Assembly: GCF_000701705.1 (NCBI RefSeq)
Contig: NZ_JNJP01000014.1
Location: forward strand, 1-64,000
DNA length: 64,000 nucleotides
Reading direction: 5' to 3'
Origin: Bilophila wadsworthia ATCC 49260
Lineage (GTDB): Bacteria; Desulfobacterota; Desulfovibrionia; Desulfovibrionales; Desulfovibrionaceae
The position numbers were made by a program, and so were the translations under genes. This document shows positions 25,187 through 33,591 of this stretch, piece after piece (positions within the stretch are counted from its first letter, which is position 1; each line of letters opens with the position of its first letter). A model generated the notes under the pieces. It was not told the origin of the DNA and did no database searches. It was given only the letters and a program-made list of their open reading frames with translations.

Positions 25187-25830
25187 CGCGCCTCCTGCAA
25201 GGCCAGCAGGATGGTGGCATACCCCTCCACGGCCTTGGCTGCGGCCCCGGCGTCGGCGTGGCGCAGGGCGCTCAACAGCCGTGCCAGCTGCGCGAACACG
25301 TTCTCGCACTGGGGCAGCGTGCACTCCTGCAGCAGCCGCGCCAGCGCCAGACCGTCAGGCAGGACGCGGCTGGCCGCGTCCTCGAGGCGCGGATTGCCCA
25401 ATACTCGGATCAATATGGAAAAAAAGCGGATCTGCGCTTGGATAAAGGTCTTCATGTCTCCGTTGCGGAGCGAGGCTCCGGCGGAGGGGAGCAAACGCTC
25501 CAGTTCGAGAATCACGGACGGGGACACGGCGGGCAGGGACGCGGCCACCAGAGGCGGCATGAGGATGCGGAACGCGGCGAGATAATCCGCGAACGTCCCG
25601 GCGGCATGGCGCGCATCGCCCGGCAGGGCCCGGACCACGGTCCCGCTGCCGCGCCGCGTTTCAAGGATGCCCCGGCCCGCCAGCGCCCGCAGCGCCGCGC
25701 GCACCGTGGCCCGGTTCACGCCGAAAGCCTCGGCGAGGCCGCGTTCGGACGGGAGGCGCTCAAACACCCCCCAGCGGCCTTCCAAGAGAGCGCTTTCCAG
25801 CTGTCGTTCTATGCATTCCTGCTTGTCCAT
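25183..25830 (-). CDS. GntR-family (FadR subgroup) transcriptional regulator
   Basis: A 215-residue regulator: winged helix at residues 1-72 with ERLPSERGLAEAFGVNRATV and the wing GRGILETRRGSGTVV, then an all-helical ligand-binding domain like FadR. It is the first gene of the operon with the 82-residue protein, the 11-helix membrane protein and the MBL enzyme, so it probably autoregulates the set. FadR-type regulators usually sense small organic acids, sometimes through a metal. Confidence 0.88.
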   Translation of the reverse strand: MDKQECIERQLESALLEGRWGVFERLPSERGLAEAFGVNRATVRAALRALAGRGILETRRGSGTVVRALPGDARHAAGTFADYLAAFRILMPPLVAASLPAVSPSVILELERLLPSAGASLRNGDMKTFIQAQIRFFSILIRVLGNPRLEDAASRVLPDGLALARLLQECTLPQCENVFAQLARLLSALRHADAGAAAKAVEGYATILLALQEAR

Positions 25831-26239
25831 GCAGTCCTTGCCCGCTGTTGTGGGAACGGCTATGGAATGATTCTCATGCCTTCAGCATACGGGCCCCCGG
25901 CAAATCCGATCAACTCTTTTTTCAAAATTGCGCTACATGCATACAACGCATTGTTTTTACATGCCTTCAACGGTAAAAGTGGTTGGACCAGATAGCCGCT
26001 GGAAACCAAAAAAGACGGCCATGCGGCCCCTTTTGCCTACCGGAAGGCCTCCTTTTCGGGCTCTAACAGGCCTTTTTGCCGGGTATGCGCCCAATTGGAT
26101 GAACCAATACTATCCGGCCTCCCACCTCTTCCTTCCCCTCCGGCAGCTCCCCGGGAAGCCCGGCGCCCCGATCCCCCCTCGGCCAGCTCTTGCCTTTCTT
26201 TCGAAATCCATCACAATGCCCCAAACACCGGAGCTTCGC
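25831..26239. other. Divergent intergenic region GntR / PAS-like gene
   Basis: No gene. It holds the GntR promoter and an AT-rich patch (25930-25980) with ATGC-N7-GCAT (in ATGCATACAACGCAT), a possible GntR operator. Confidence 0.4.
25884..25913 (-). promoter_or_regulatory. Candidate promoter of the GntR operon
   Basis: On the minus strand TTGATC, 18-base spacer, TATGCT. This gives a leader of about 47 bases before the start codon at 25830. Confidence 0.5.
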
Positions 26240-27421
26240 ATGCAGCAGTTTTCCCCGTGGATCGCCGGATTTCCCGGCCTGATCTGGAGCATCGACATCC
26301 CCCATTCCCGCCTCAAGGTCTTCAACTGCTGGAGCATCCCCGGCCTCGACGTGCCGCGCCTGCTCAAGGACGCCCGTTACCGGAAAAAAGCCGTACGGCG
26401 CGAGGATCACGCCCTGCTCATGGAATTCTGGGACATGCTCACCGCCCGCCGCCCCGCCGCCGTCACCTTCCGGCTGACGAACGGCAACGGGACGTACATC
26501 CTGCAAGGCTGGCCCGGCGAAAACGACACGCTCTATTACGGGTTCCTCAAGGAAGCCTTCCTCCCGGCGGCGTATTCGGCGGACGGGCGGCCCGGGACCT
26601 GCCAGATGGACATCGGCGGCATCGGCTATCCCGTCTTCGCGCTCGACATCCCCACGCGCGGGCTGCTGATCATCAACGACGCGGCCCGCAGCCTGTTCGC
26701 GGCGGCATCCCGCGATCCCAACACCCTGGGCCTCGCCGATATCGCCCCCGGCGGGCTTGCCGAAAAGCTGCTTGAAGCCGGGAACAAAGCCCTTGCCAAC
26801 GACGCGTGGGCGGGCACGCTCACGTTCAGCAACGCCCAGCGCGGCCTGTTCAGCGCCAAGGTACGCCTCACCCCCTGCGGCGGCGCGGGGGAAGGGCGGG
26901 TCGTGCGCGTGGCGCTCCTGAACATCCCCGAAAACCGGAAAAGCGCGGCCTGTCCGCCTTCCGAGGAAGACGCCCAAACCGCGCCCCGCCCGCTCCGCGA
27001 GGGGCTGGAAAGCCTTTTCGCCCCCTACGCCGGAGAGCTGGACGGCCTCCTTTTTTCCGACATCCAGTCCCACAAGGGGCAGGTCGTCGTGTACGGCGCG
27101 GGCCCCGCCTTCCGCGAGCTGCGCTGGGGGGCGGAACACGCCTACGAAGGCACCATCGCACAGGACATCGAACGCTTCGGCCTGCGCTCGCTCACCGTGG
27201 AGGATACGCTGGACAGCATCAAGTCCATCGACTGGGTGCTGTTCGCCCCACACGGCATCCGCTCCTATTTCGCCAAACCGTTCTATACGGAGCAGGGCCT
27301 GCACGCCATCCTCATCCTCGCCAGCCTCCGCCCCGGTTCCTTCGGCGCGGACGCCGAAACCCGCTTCGCCAGCCTCATGGGGCCTTTTGAAAGGCTGATC
27401 GGCGCATGGCGCAAAGGCTGA
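26240..27421 (+). CDS. Orphan PAS/GAF-like sensory protein without output domain
   Basis: A 393-residue soluble protein of no certain family. The N-terminus (FPGLIWSIDIPHSRLKVFN) and a central stretch (FALDIPTRGLLIINDAARSLFA) have the look of PAS domains, and the C-terminal part (residues 250-390) has a GAF-like feel with alternating strands. There is no kinase, GGDEF, HD or DNA-binding segment. The start at 26240 has GGAG 7 bases upstream; 26216 is an in-frame alternative. It is divergent from the GntR operon and convergent with PhzF. Role unknown; a ligand-sensing partner for another protein is a guess. Confidence 0.6.
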   Translation: MQQFSPWIAGFPGLIWSIDIPHSRLKVFNCWSIPGLDVPRLLKDARYRKKAVRREDHALLMEFWDMLTARRPAAVTFRLTNGNGTYILQGWPGENDTLYYGFLKEAFLPAAYSADGRPGTCQMDIGGIGYPVFALDIPTRGLLIINDAARSLFAAASRDPNTLGLADIAPGGLAEKLLEAGNKALANDAWAGTLTFSNAQRGLFSAKVRLTPCGGAGEGRVVRVALLNIPENRKSAACPPSEEDAQTAPRPLREGLESLFAPYAGELDGLLFSDIQSHKGQVVVYGAGPAFRELRWGAEHAYEGTIAQDIERFGLRSLTVEDTLDSIKSIDWVLFAPHGIRSYFAKPFYTEQGLHAILILASLRPGSFGADAETRFASLMGPFERLIGAWRKG

Positions 27422-27503
27422 TGCCCTTAAAACAGCTTTGGTCGTGGGAGGCGGGCACGAAAAAGAAGGGCTTGGATGGCCTCCCCGCGGGCAGGCATAA
27501 TGA

Positions 27504-27532
27504 AGGGGAGCTTTCCTGAAGGAAGCTCCCCT
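27504..27532. terminator. Bidirectional terminator hairpin
   Basis: Perfect inverted repeat AGGGGAGCTTTCC-TGA-AGGAAGCTCCCCT type stem between convergent genes (PAS-like and PhzF). No long T-run follows. Confidence 0.65.
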
Positions 27533-27577
27533 GATGCGTTATCGTGCCTTTCGGATGGCGCCGTTGGCTTCGTGCCT

Positions 27578-28444
27578 TTACCAGCGGAGCGTGCCGCTGG
27601 CCGAGCTCACCGCCGTTCCGCCGAGGCGCACGGCATCGAGCTTCCCGCTATCGGAAGCAAGGATCAGTTCCAGTTCCCCGGTTCCCGGGCGGTCGAGGAT
27701 ATGGCCCTGCTCAAGCCGGATGCGCGTCCCGGAACACAGCCCGTGCGCGTGCATGTAGGAAGCCATGCACCCGGCGGCCGATCCGGTGAAAGGATCTTCC
27801 CCGGCGTTGTCCGGATCGATGAGCCGGGCGTGCACATCCGTTTCAGGCTCCACGCCTTCGGGGGCGAACACGTACGCCGCCGACACGCCGAGGGGCGCCA
27901 AAACAGCTTTGAGGGCGGGCCTGTCCATGTTGATCCGCCGGAGCGCCGCAAGCTCCCGGACGGGAACCATCAGGAAGCTGACGCCCCCCCGCATGAGCTG
28001 GCACGGAAGCCCTTCCCGGAGATCGGAAGCCTGAAGCCCGAGCGCTTGGGCCGTTGTCCCGGCGTCGGCGCACGTGTCCGGGACGGCGGGGGGCTGGGTC
28101 ATGATCACCCTGTCGGGGCGGATGTCCACGGGCAGCACGCCGATGGCGAACTCGAACCGCGCGGTGCCCGGCTTGAGCACGCCCAGTTCCCGCAAAAGGT
28201 GCCCCGTGGCAATGGTGGGATGCCCCGCAAAGGGGATTTCCCCGCGCGGCATGAAATAGCGGACACGCACGTCCGCCTTGTCGGAGGCCAACACGAACGC
28301 CGTTTCCGGGGCGTTGGTCTCGCGCGCGATGCGCAGCATGTCGGCGGGCTCGATGCCGTCGGCGTCCGTCACCACGGCGCAGGGGTTGCCGGTAAATGGC
28401 ACCGCAGTAAACGCATCCACGATGTGAAAGGTGCAATTGGGCAT
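27578..28444 (-). CDS. PhzF-family isomerase/epimerase
   Basis: A 288-residue PhzF-fold protein. It starts with the family hallmark IVDAFTAVPFTGNPCAVV, then NAPETAFV (the catalytic Glu region), YFMPRGEIPFAGHPTIAT and a C-terminal GSAAGCMASYM. PhzF acts as an isomerase in phenazine synthesis; most homologues are of unknown substrate and may be epimerases or racemases for amino-acid-like compounds. It lies next to RidA-like and M24 genes, on the same strand but separated by 343 bases and a strong hairpin. Confidence 0.9.
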   Translation of the reverse strand: MPNCTFHIVDAFTAVPFTGNPCAVVTDADGIEPADMLRIARETNAPETAFVLASDKADVRVRYFMPRGEIPFAGHPTIATGHLLRELGVLKPGTARFEFAIGVLPVDIRPDRVIMTQPPAVPDTCADAGTTAQALGLQASDLREGLPCQLMRGGVSFLMVPVRELAALRRINMDRPALKAVLAPLGVSAAYVFAPEGVEPETDVHARLIDPDNAGEDPFTGSAAGCMASYMHAHGLCSGTRIRLEQGHILDRPGTGELELILASDSGKLDAVRLGGTAVSSASGTLRW

Positions 28445-28705
28445 AACATATCCTTCAGAGGCAGCCTGTTACGGCTTTTGATGGAGGAGGGACGCACGCG
28501 GCGGCCGGAACGGCGCCGCACGTCAGGTTGGCTTGGATGGGAAGCGCCGCGCGGGGACAGCCTTCATACGGGGCACGGGCGGAAACCCGGCCCACGGAGC
28601 ATCGCGCCCGGAGGCAGCCTCTGCGGGCAACCTTCCCCTCACAAGGGAGGTGCGGAAAAAGGCCCTCCACAGACGTCGGAAAGAGGCGCATTGGAGATCA
28701 GGAGG
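28445..28705. other. Intergenic region, no gene seen
   Basis: Non-coding sequence between PhzF and the RidA-like gene, GC-rich and without identifiable promoter hexamers. Confidence 0.35.
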
Positions 28706-28744
28706 CCCGCCCGCAGCGGTTCCCAAAAAACCGCTGCGGGCGGG
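28706..28744 (-). terminator. Strong hairpin 3' of the RidA-like gene
   Basis: Sixteen-base perfect stem: CCCGCCCGCAGCGGTT (28706-28721) with its complement at 28729-28744. On the minus strand the loop carries T residues. Likely ends the ABC-transporter/M24/RidA-like transcript. Confidence 0.7.
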
Positions 28745-28787
28745 AAGCCGGATGCATTCAGGCGGGGGGAGCTGCCACGAACGGCCG

Positions 28788-29240
28788 TCATCCGGCAAAA
28801 CCTTCAAGTTCCACTTCAACCACGGCGGCGGGGTTCGGAAGCGCGGCCACGCCGACGCATGTGCAGGCCGGGGCGCAGGACAGCCCCGCGCCGCCTTCCC
28901 CGGTACCGGGACCTTCAGGGGAGCCGGGGGCATCCCCTTCCTCCGGAACGCGGCGGAAAACCCGCTCGAACGCCCGGTCGAACGCATCCTTCTGGCCCAT
29001 GTCCGTGAGGAAGACGGTCATCTTCGCCACCTGTTCCGGGGCAAACCCGGCTTCGGCAAGGATCCCGCGGATATTCCCGAGCACGGTGAGGGACTGCTCA
29101 TAGCAGCCGGGGTGGTCGATGCGCCCCGTTTCGGGGTTCTGGGCCACCTGCCCGGACAGGAAGAACCGGCCGTCCTTGAGGGTCATGCGCGAGAACGGGA
29201 GCCCTGCGGGGCCGCGCCCGATACGCGTAACCGTGCCCAT
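28788..29240 (-). CDS. RidA-like (YjgF/YER057c/UK114) protein, atypical active site
   Basis: A 150-residue Rid-superfamily protein; usual length is about 125-130, the excess being a Gly/Pro-rich insert near residues 108-125. Family features: RFFLSGQVAQNPETG, AEAGFAPEQVAKMTVFLTDM and CVGVAALPNPAAVVEVE. RidA proper removes reactive 2-aminoacrylate-type imines using an Arg at the P-A-R-S/T motif. Here the equivalent reads PACTCVG, so the Arg is replaced and the classical activity is doubtful. It starts directly after the M24 gene stop and is probably co-translated. Likely linked to amino-acid or amidine turnover by its neighbours. Confidence 0.82.
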   Translation of the reverse strand: MGTVTRIGRGPAGLPFSRMTLKDGRFFLSGQVAQNPETGRIDHPGCYEQSLTVLGNIRGILAEAGFAPEQVAKMTVFLTDMGQKDAFDRAFERVFRRVPEEGDAPGSPEGPGTGEGGAGLSCAPACTCVGVAALPNPAAVVEVELEGFAG

Positions 29241-29241
29241 A

Positions 29242-30399
29242 TCAACCGCCGCCGCTGTAATAGGAGTCGGACGCGACGTACGGCTCGCGCCAGTCCTTGT
29301 ACCAGCCGAGGATCTTGCAGCCGTTGAAATCCAACAGCACCGTGTCGCGGGAGTACAGGATGGTTCCGCCGGGGCCCTGCACATGCGGGTTCAGCACCAG
29401 CACCATGCCTTCCTTGAGCACGGTGGCATCGCCCGGTGCGATCCACGGGGCCTCCTGCGAGGCGACGCCGATGCCGTGCCCCCAGTGGACGCCGGTGACG
29501 GGGGTGACGCCCGCCCGCTCCGCCGCGTCCAGCATGGCGGCGTAGAGATCCGCGCAGGTCGCGCCGGGCCGCACGGCGGCGAGGGCGGCCTTGCGCATGG
29601 CGACAAGCCCTTCATACGCTTTCGTCTGTTCCGGCAGGGGCCAGCCCATCGTCATGAGCCGCGAGCCGAACGCCCAATAGCCGTTCAGCGACGCCTGAAG
29701 GTCAAGGCGGTTCATTTCGTCGCGGGCCGTCTTCTTGCCCTGCCCGATGCCGAACTTGGGCGACTCGGCCCAATAGTCTTTGGCATGGGCTCCGGTGGCG
29801 GACTGGGAAATCCCGTTGTAGCCGACGGCCTCAAAGCCCCGTTCAAGGGCGTGCATACGGATGAGCTCCGCCTGCCCCTTTTCCGCACGGGCGTCACAGG
29901 CGAGGCTGTGATGGGCGGCTCCCAGGATGGCATGGTCGGCGCGGTAGGCGAGATCCTCAAGGAAAGCCGCCTCCTCCGCGCTCTTGATCTGGCGTATGGC
30001 GCTGATCGCGGCGGAAATGTCCGTGAGCGCCCATTCGCCCAGGGCATCGCGCAGGGCCACGCTGGCGCGGTTCATGTCCAGCCCTATGGAGGCCAGCCCC
30101 AGCGGGCGGAGGAAAGCCGCCAGTTCCGCAGCGGCGTGCGTGGCATCAAGGCTTCCCGGATAGGCGCGGACATCCGAAATGATGCCCCGTTCCCAGCTTC
30201 TGGCCCAGAGGGACGGGCTCAGGACGAGGGGGAGCCTGCCTTTGGCGAACAGGACGAATGCGAGGCCAGGATGCTCGTCCGTGAACGGGAGGTGCACCTG
30301 CGCCGCGTAACGCATGTTGTCCCCGCCGGACAAAAGGAACGCATCGCAGCCCGAGCGCTCCAGTTCCGACTGGATCTTTTCAAGTACGGTCGTATTCAA
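29242..30399 (-). CDS. M24-fold (Xaa-Pro peptidase/creatinase-like) hydrolase
   Basis: A 385-residue protein with a creatinase-type N-terminal domain (residues 1-130, including CDAFLLSGGDNMRYAAQVHLPF) and a pita-bread C-terminal domain. The conserved His is in VHWGHGIG. Several metal ligands of true M24 peptidases look changed: the second Asp segment reads YWAFGSRLM and the Glu segment reads LVLNPHVQG, so it may be a metal-free creatinase-like enzyme. The start is a TTG at 30399 with AAGGAG 7 bases upstream; no ATG fits better. Its partners are a second M24 protein, a RidA-like protein and an amino-acid ABC transporter. Confidence 0.83.
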   Translation of the reverse strand: MNTTVLEKIQSELERSGCDAFLLSGGDNMRYAAQVHLPFTDEHPGLAFVLFAKGRLPLVLSPSLWARSWERGIISDVRAYPGSLDATHAAAELAAFLRPLGLASIGLDMNRASVALRDALGEWALTDISAAISAIRQIKSAEEAAFLEDLAYRADHAILGAAHHSLACDARAEKGQAELIRMHALERGFEAVGYNGISQSATGAHAKDYWAESPKFGIGQGKKTARDEMNRLDLQASLNGYWAFGSRLMTMGWPLPEQTKAYEGLVAMRKAALAAVRPGATCADLYAAMLDAAERAGVTPVTGVHWGHGIGVASQEAPWIAPGDATVLKEGMVLVLNPHVQGPGGTILYSRDTVLLDFNGCKILGWYKDWREPYVASDSYYSGGG

Positions 30400-30559
30400 G
30401 TTCTTCTCCTTGGCTCTGTCGGCAATGGCTTGCCGTTTCCCGGCATCAAAAGCCGGAAGCCGGCCATTCCCGCCCGGCCGGGCGGTCGTGTAGCGGTGCC
30501 TTTCCCTGTTGCGGGGAGGGCGGGGATGGCGGTTCGATCTTCCACGGGCGCGTGCTCCC

Positions 30560-31744
30560 TTAGTGGGCGCTGCGGAACCCTGTGATCATGTAGGGCATGT
30601 CCCAGTTCCGATGCCAGCTCAGGAGGCGCGGCCCATCCTTTTCCACGGCATAGATGTCGATGGAGCGGAGGAGTTCCCCTTCCGGGCCCAGTGTCGCCAC
30701 ATCAAGGGCGATGACCATGTTCTCGCAGAGCACGGTCGGATCGTCGGCGGCGAGGTACGGCCCTTCGATCTCCCCGCGCCCGACGCCGTGGCCTATGCCG
30801 GAAGCGCTGGAAAGCGGGATGCCCCGCTTTGCGGCTTCCTTCACCACCGCGCCGTGGATATCCGAACAGGCAACGCCGGGGCGGAGCATGTCGAGCGCCA
30901 GCATTTTGAGGCTCAGGTTGTCGGCGCAGGCGCTGCGGACGCGCGGGTCCATGTCCTCGCCTATGTGGATCATGCGCGCGGTGACGCCCCAGTACCCGCC
31001 GTGGCAGCAGGCATATTCGATCCGGCAGAGCCCTTCCGAGGGAAGGAAACCGCGCTGCGGCATATAGTTGGCGCCGATGGCTTCCCCAGCCACCGCCGCC
31101 ATGTTGCCGCTCATGCTTGTGCCGCCCTCATAGGCGTGGATGCGTACCCGCTCGATGAATTCGGGCACGGTGTAAAAGCCCTTGCGGTAGGCGCTGCCCG
31201 AATGCGCGCCCTCCATGTGGTTGATCGCGCCGATGATGCCGGTATCCACCTGGCGGCAGGCCATTTCGATCCGGTCGATTTCCTCGGGGAGCTTCACAAG
31301 GCGCAGGCCGCGCAGCATGGGGCCCGCATCCTTGAACGAACAGCCGGGGAAGGCCGCGCGCAGGGCGTCGAATACGGAAGCGGCGGTCTGGCTGAAATCA
31401 ACGCCGACCACGCCGTCCAGATCGGGGCGGCTTTCCTTGAGGCGGCGGATAAGGCAATCCGCGCCCACGGCATCTTCCGCCACGGCCACGCAGACGGCGG
31501 AGGGTTCCTTGGCAAGCTGCGCTTCGGCGGGCTGGGCCAGATCGGGATACAGCCAGCAGGTGCAGGCCGCCTCGTCCGTTCCGGGCTCGAACAGGGCGAG
31601 GACAGCCCTGTCCGGGGTCTGTTTGACATAGGGGAGCATGGGGCCGGCCACGTACCCGAAATTTTCGGGATCGGCCAGCAGGAGGCTCCGCATACCCTGC
31701 TCCCGCATGGCTCCGGCGAGCCGGGATTGAATGGATGCTTGCAT
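30560..31744 (-). CDS. Second M24-fold (creatinase-like) hydrolase
   Basis: A 394-residue paralogue of the preceding gene with the same two-domain layout. N-terminal LLLADPENFGYVAG is the usual creatinase/prolidase opening. In the catalytic domain only GIGHGVGRG is well kept, while the Asp pair (IEYACCHGGYWGV) and the last Glu positions (IALDVATLGPEG, SIDIYAV) differ from metal-dependent peptidases. It may act on an amidine, guanidino or N-substituted amino acid rather than on a peptide. It is located just downstream of the ABC transporter, which probably imports its substrate. Confidence 0.83.
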   Translation of the reverse strand: MQASIQSRLAGAMREQGMRSLLLADPENFGYVAGPMLPYVKQTPDRAVLALFEPGTDEAACTCWLYPDLAQPAEAQLAKEPSAVCVAVAEDAVGADCLIRRLKESRPDLDGVVGVDFSQTAASVFDALRAAFPGCSFKDAGPMLRGLRLVKLPEEIDRIEMACRQVDTGIIGAINHMEGAHSGSAYRKGFYTVPEFIERVRIHAYEGGTSMSGNMAAVAGEAIGANYMPQRGFLPSEGLCRIEYACCHGGYWGVTARMIHIGEDMDPRVRSACADNLSLKMLALDMLRPGVACSDIHGAVVKEAAKRGIPLSSASGIGHGVGRGEIEGPYLAADDPTVLCENMVIALDVATLGPEGELLRSIDIYAVEKDGPRLLSWHRNWDMPYMITGFRSAH

Positions 31745-31819
31745 GTATACTCCTTGTGTTCACACAGTATTGCCTGTTGCGCGGCGGCTGCCGCCTTTCA
31801 CGAAATCCCGCTGCCCCCG

Positions 31820-32839
31820 TCAACAGGCCTGGCGGACGGTGGACATGCGTACCTCAAGGTAGCGGGAGAGCCGGGTCAGCGGCACCAGCAGGAGCAGGTA
31901 GCCGATGGTGGCGATGATCAGCGGCGTCGGGTTGGCCGTCCACGACTGCACCACAAGCGCCTCGCGCAGCAGTTCCGGGATGCCGACCACGGAACAGATG
32001 ACGGTTTCCTTGAGCAGCGCCACGAACTGCCCGGTCAGCGGCGGCATGGCGGTCTTGAAGGCCTGCGGGAAAACGATGAGCCGGAAGGTCTTGAAGGTGC
32101 CGAGCCCGAGGGAGCGCGCCGCCTCAAGCTGCCCATGCCCCACGGCGCTGACGCCCGAACGCAGGATTTCGCTGAAAAACGCGCTGTGGTTCAGGGTGAG
32201 GGTCAGGATGCCGGATACCATCAGCGGCAGGTAGATGCCGATGAACGGCGCGCCGTAGTGGATAAGGGACACCAGCACGATGGTGGGCAGGGCACGGAAC
32301 ACATCCACGTACACCTTGACGAACCCGGTCATGACCTTGTTCTCGAAGAAGCGCACGAGGGTCAGGAAAACGCCGAGCCAGAAGGCGCACAGCGTGGCGA
32401 TGATCCCCACCTCAAGCGTGGTCATGAACCCGCCCGCCAGTGCCTTCATCCCGCTTTCGCCGAGGATCTCGAAATTGAAGAACACGTAGGCCAGCCGCGA
32501 CCAGTCCGCGCCGGAATAACGGACGAAGAGCCAGCCCCAGAGCAGGAGGAGCCCCACGGCGGCGCAGGAGGAAAGCACCCGCCCCAGGTTCCTGTTGGAC
32601 AGGAAGACGATGCCGCCGACGATGGAAAAGAGGGCATAGCCGAACAGCGAAAGGCTCCCCAGCGTGCTCATGCCGCCGCCCACGGGCGTCGCGCCGGGCA
32701 GGAGGAGCCCCCACGCGATCAGGACGGCAAGCCCGGACAGGGCGGCTTTCGGCGAATGGTACCAGGGGCCGGCGACACGTGCGCGGCGGCGCGGACGCGG
32801 AACCCCTCCGGCCTCTGCCGGATGCGGATCTCTGGACAT
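31820..32839 (-). CDS. Polar amino-acid ABC transporter permease (HisM/GlnP family), N-terminally extended
   Basis: A 339-residue permease. The C-terminal 220 residues are the standard domain with FMTTLEVGIIATLCAFWLGV and the coupling EAA-like motif EAARSLGLGTFKTFRLIVFP. The first 110 residues add about three extra membrane helices not found in E. coli GlnP/HisM. It pairs with the permease at 33567-34553, which has the same layout. ATG 32839 was chosen, 8 bases after the ATPase stop. Confidence 0.92.
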   Translation of the reverse strand: MSRDPHPAEAGGVPRPRRRARVAGPWYHSPKAALSGLAVLIAWGLLLPGATPVGGGMSTLGSLSLFGYALFSIVGGIVFLSNRNLGRVLSSCAAVGLLLLWGWLFVRYSGADWSRLAYVFFNFEILGESGMKALAGGFMTTLEVGIIATLCAFWLGVFLTLVRFFENKVMTGFVKVYVDVFRALPTIVLVSLIHYGAPFIGIYLPLMVSGILTLTLNHSAFFSEILRSGVSAVGHGQLEAARSLGLGTFKTFRLIVFPQAFKTAMPPLTGQFVALLKETVICSVVGIPELLREALVVQSWTANPTPLIIATIGYLLLLVPLTRLSRYLEVRMSTVRQAC

Positions 32840-32847
32840 GGCAGGCC

Positions 32848-33591
32848 TCACAGGATCTTGCTGAGAAAACTTCTGCAGCGTTCGTGCCGGGGGTTGGTGA
32901 AGACCTCTTGCGGCGATCCTTCCTCGATGATCACGCCGTCGGCCAGCACGAGCACCTTATCCGCCACTTCGCGGATAAAGGACATTTCATGGCTCACCAC
33001 CACCATCGTCATGCCCTGCTTCGCCAGATCAATCATGACTTCAAGGACTTCCCCGATCATTTCCGGGTCAAGGGCGCTGGTAGGCTCGTCGAAGAGCATG
33101 ACTTCGGGGCGCATGGCGAGCGCGCGGGCGATGGCCACGCGCTGCTGCTGCCCGCCCGAAAGCATGTCGGGGTAGGAGGCGTGCTTGTCGGCGAGCCCGA
33201 CTCTGGAGAGCAGCTCCATGCCGTACGCTTCGGCCTCCTTATGGGAGAGGCCGCGCACGTTGACCGGGGCCAGCATGATGTTCTGGATGGCGGTCATGTG
33301 CGGGAACAGGTTGAACCCCTGAAACACCATGCCGATGTTCTCGCGCATCTTGTTGAGGTTCAGGTGGGGGTCGGTGATCTCCTGGGCGTTGATGAAAATC
33401 TCGCCGGAGCTGGCTTCCTCCAGCCTGTTCAGACATCGCAGGAACGTGCTCTTGCCCGATCCCGAGGGGCCGATGACCGCGCAGACCTCACCCTTGGCGA
33501 CGGTGGTGCTGATGCCGCGCAGGACATGAACATCCTTATAATGCTTATGCAGGTCGCAGACTTCGATCATGCACGATGCGGTGTTGTCCAT
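32848..33591 (-). CDS. Polar amino-acid ABC transporter ATPase (GlnQ/HisP family)
   Basis: A 247-residue ATPase: Walker A GPSGSGKST, Q-loop MVFQGFNLFPH, signature LSGGQQQRVAIARAL, Walker B VMLFDEPTSALDPE and H-loop SHEMSF. The start at 33591 (MDNTASC) has AAAGGAG upstream and overlaps the permease by 25 bases; an ATG at 33570 is in an ATGA overlap but has no ribosome-binding site. It energises import by the two permeases and the binding protein. Confidence 0.95.
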   Translation of the reverse strand: MDNTASCMIEVCDLHKHYKDVHVLRGISTTVAKGEVCAVIGPSGSGKSTFLRCLNRLEEASSGEIFINAQEITDPHLNLNKMRENIGMVFQGFNLFPHMTAIQNIMLAPVNVRGLSHKEAEAYGMELLSRVGLADKHASYPDMLSGGQQQRVAIARALAMRPEVMLFDEPTSALDPEMIGEVLEVMIDLAKQGMTMVVVSHEMSFIREVADKVLVLADGVIIEEGSPQEVFTNPRHERCRSFLSKIL

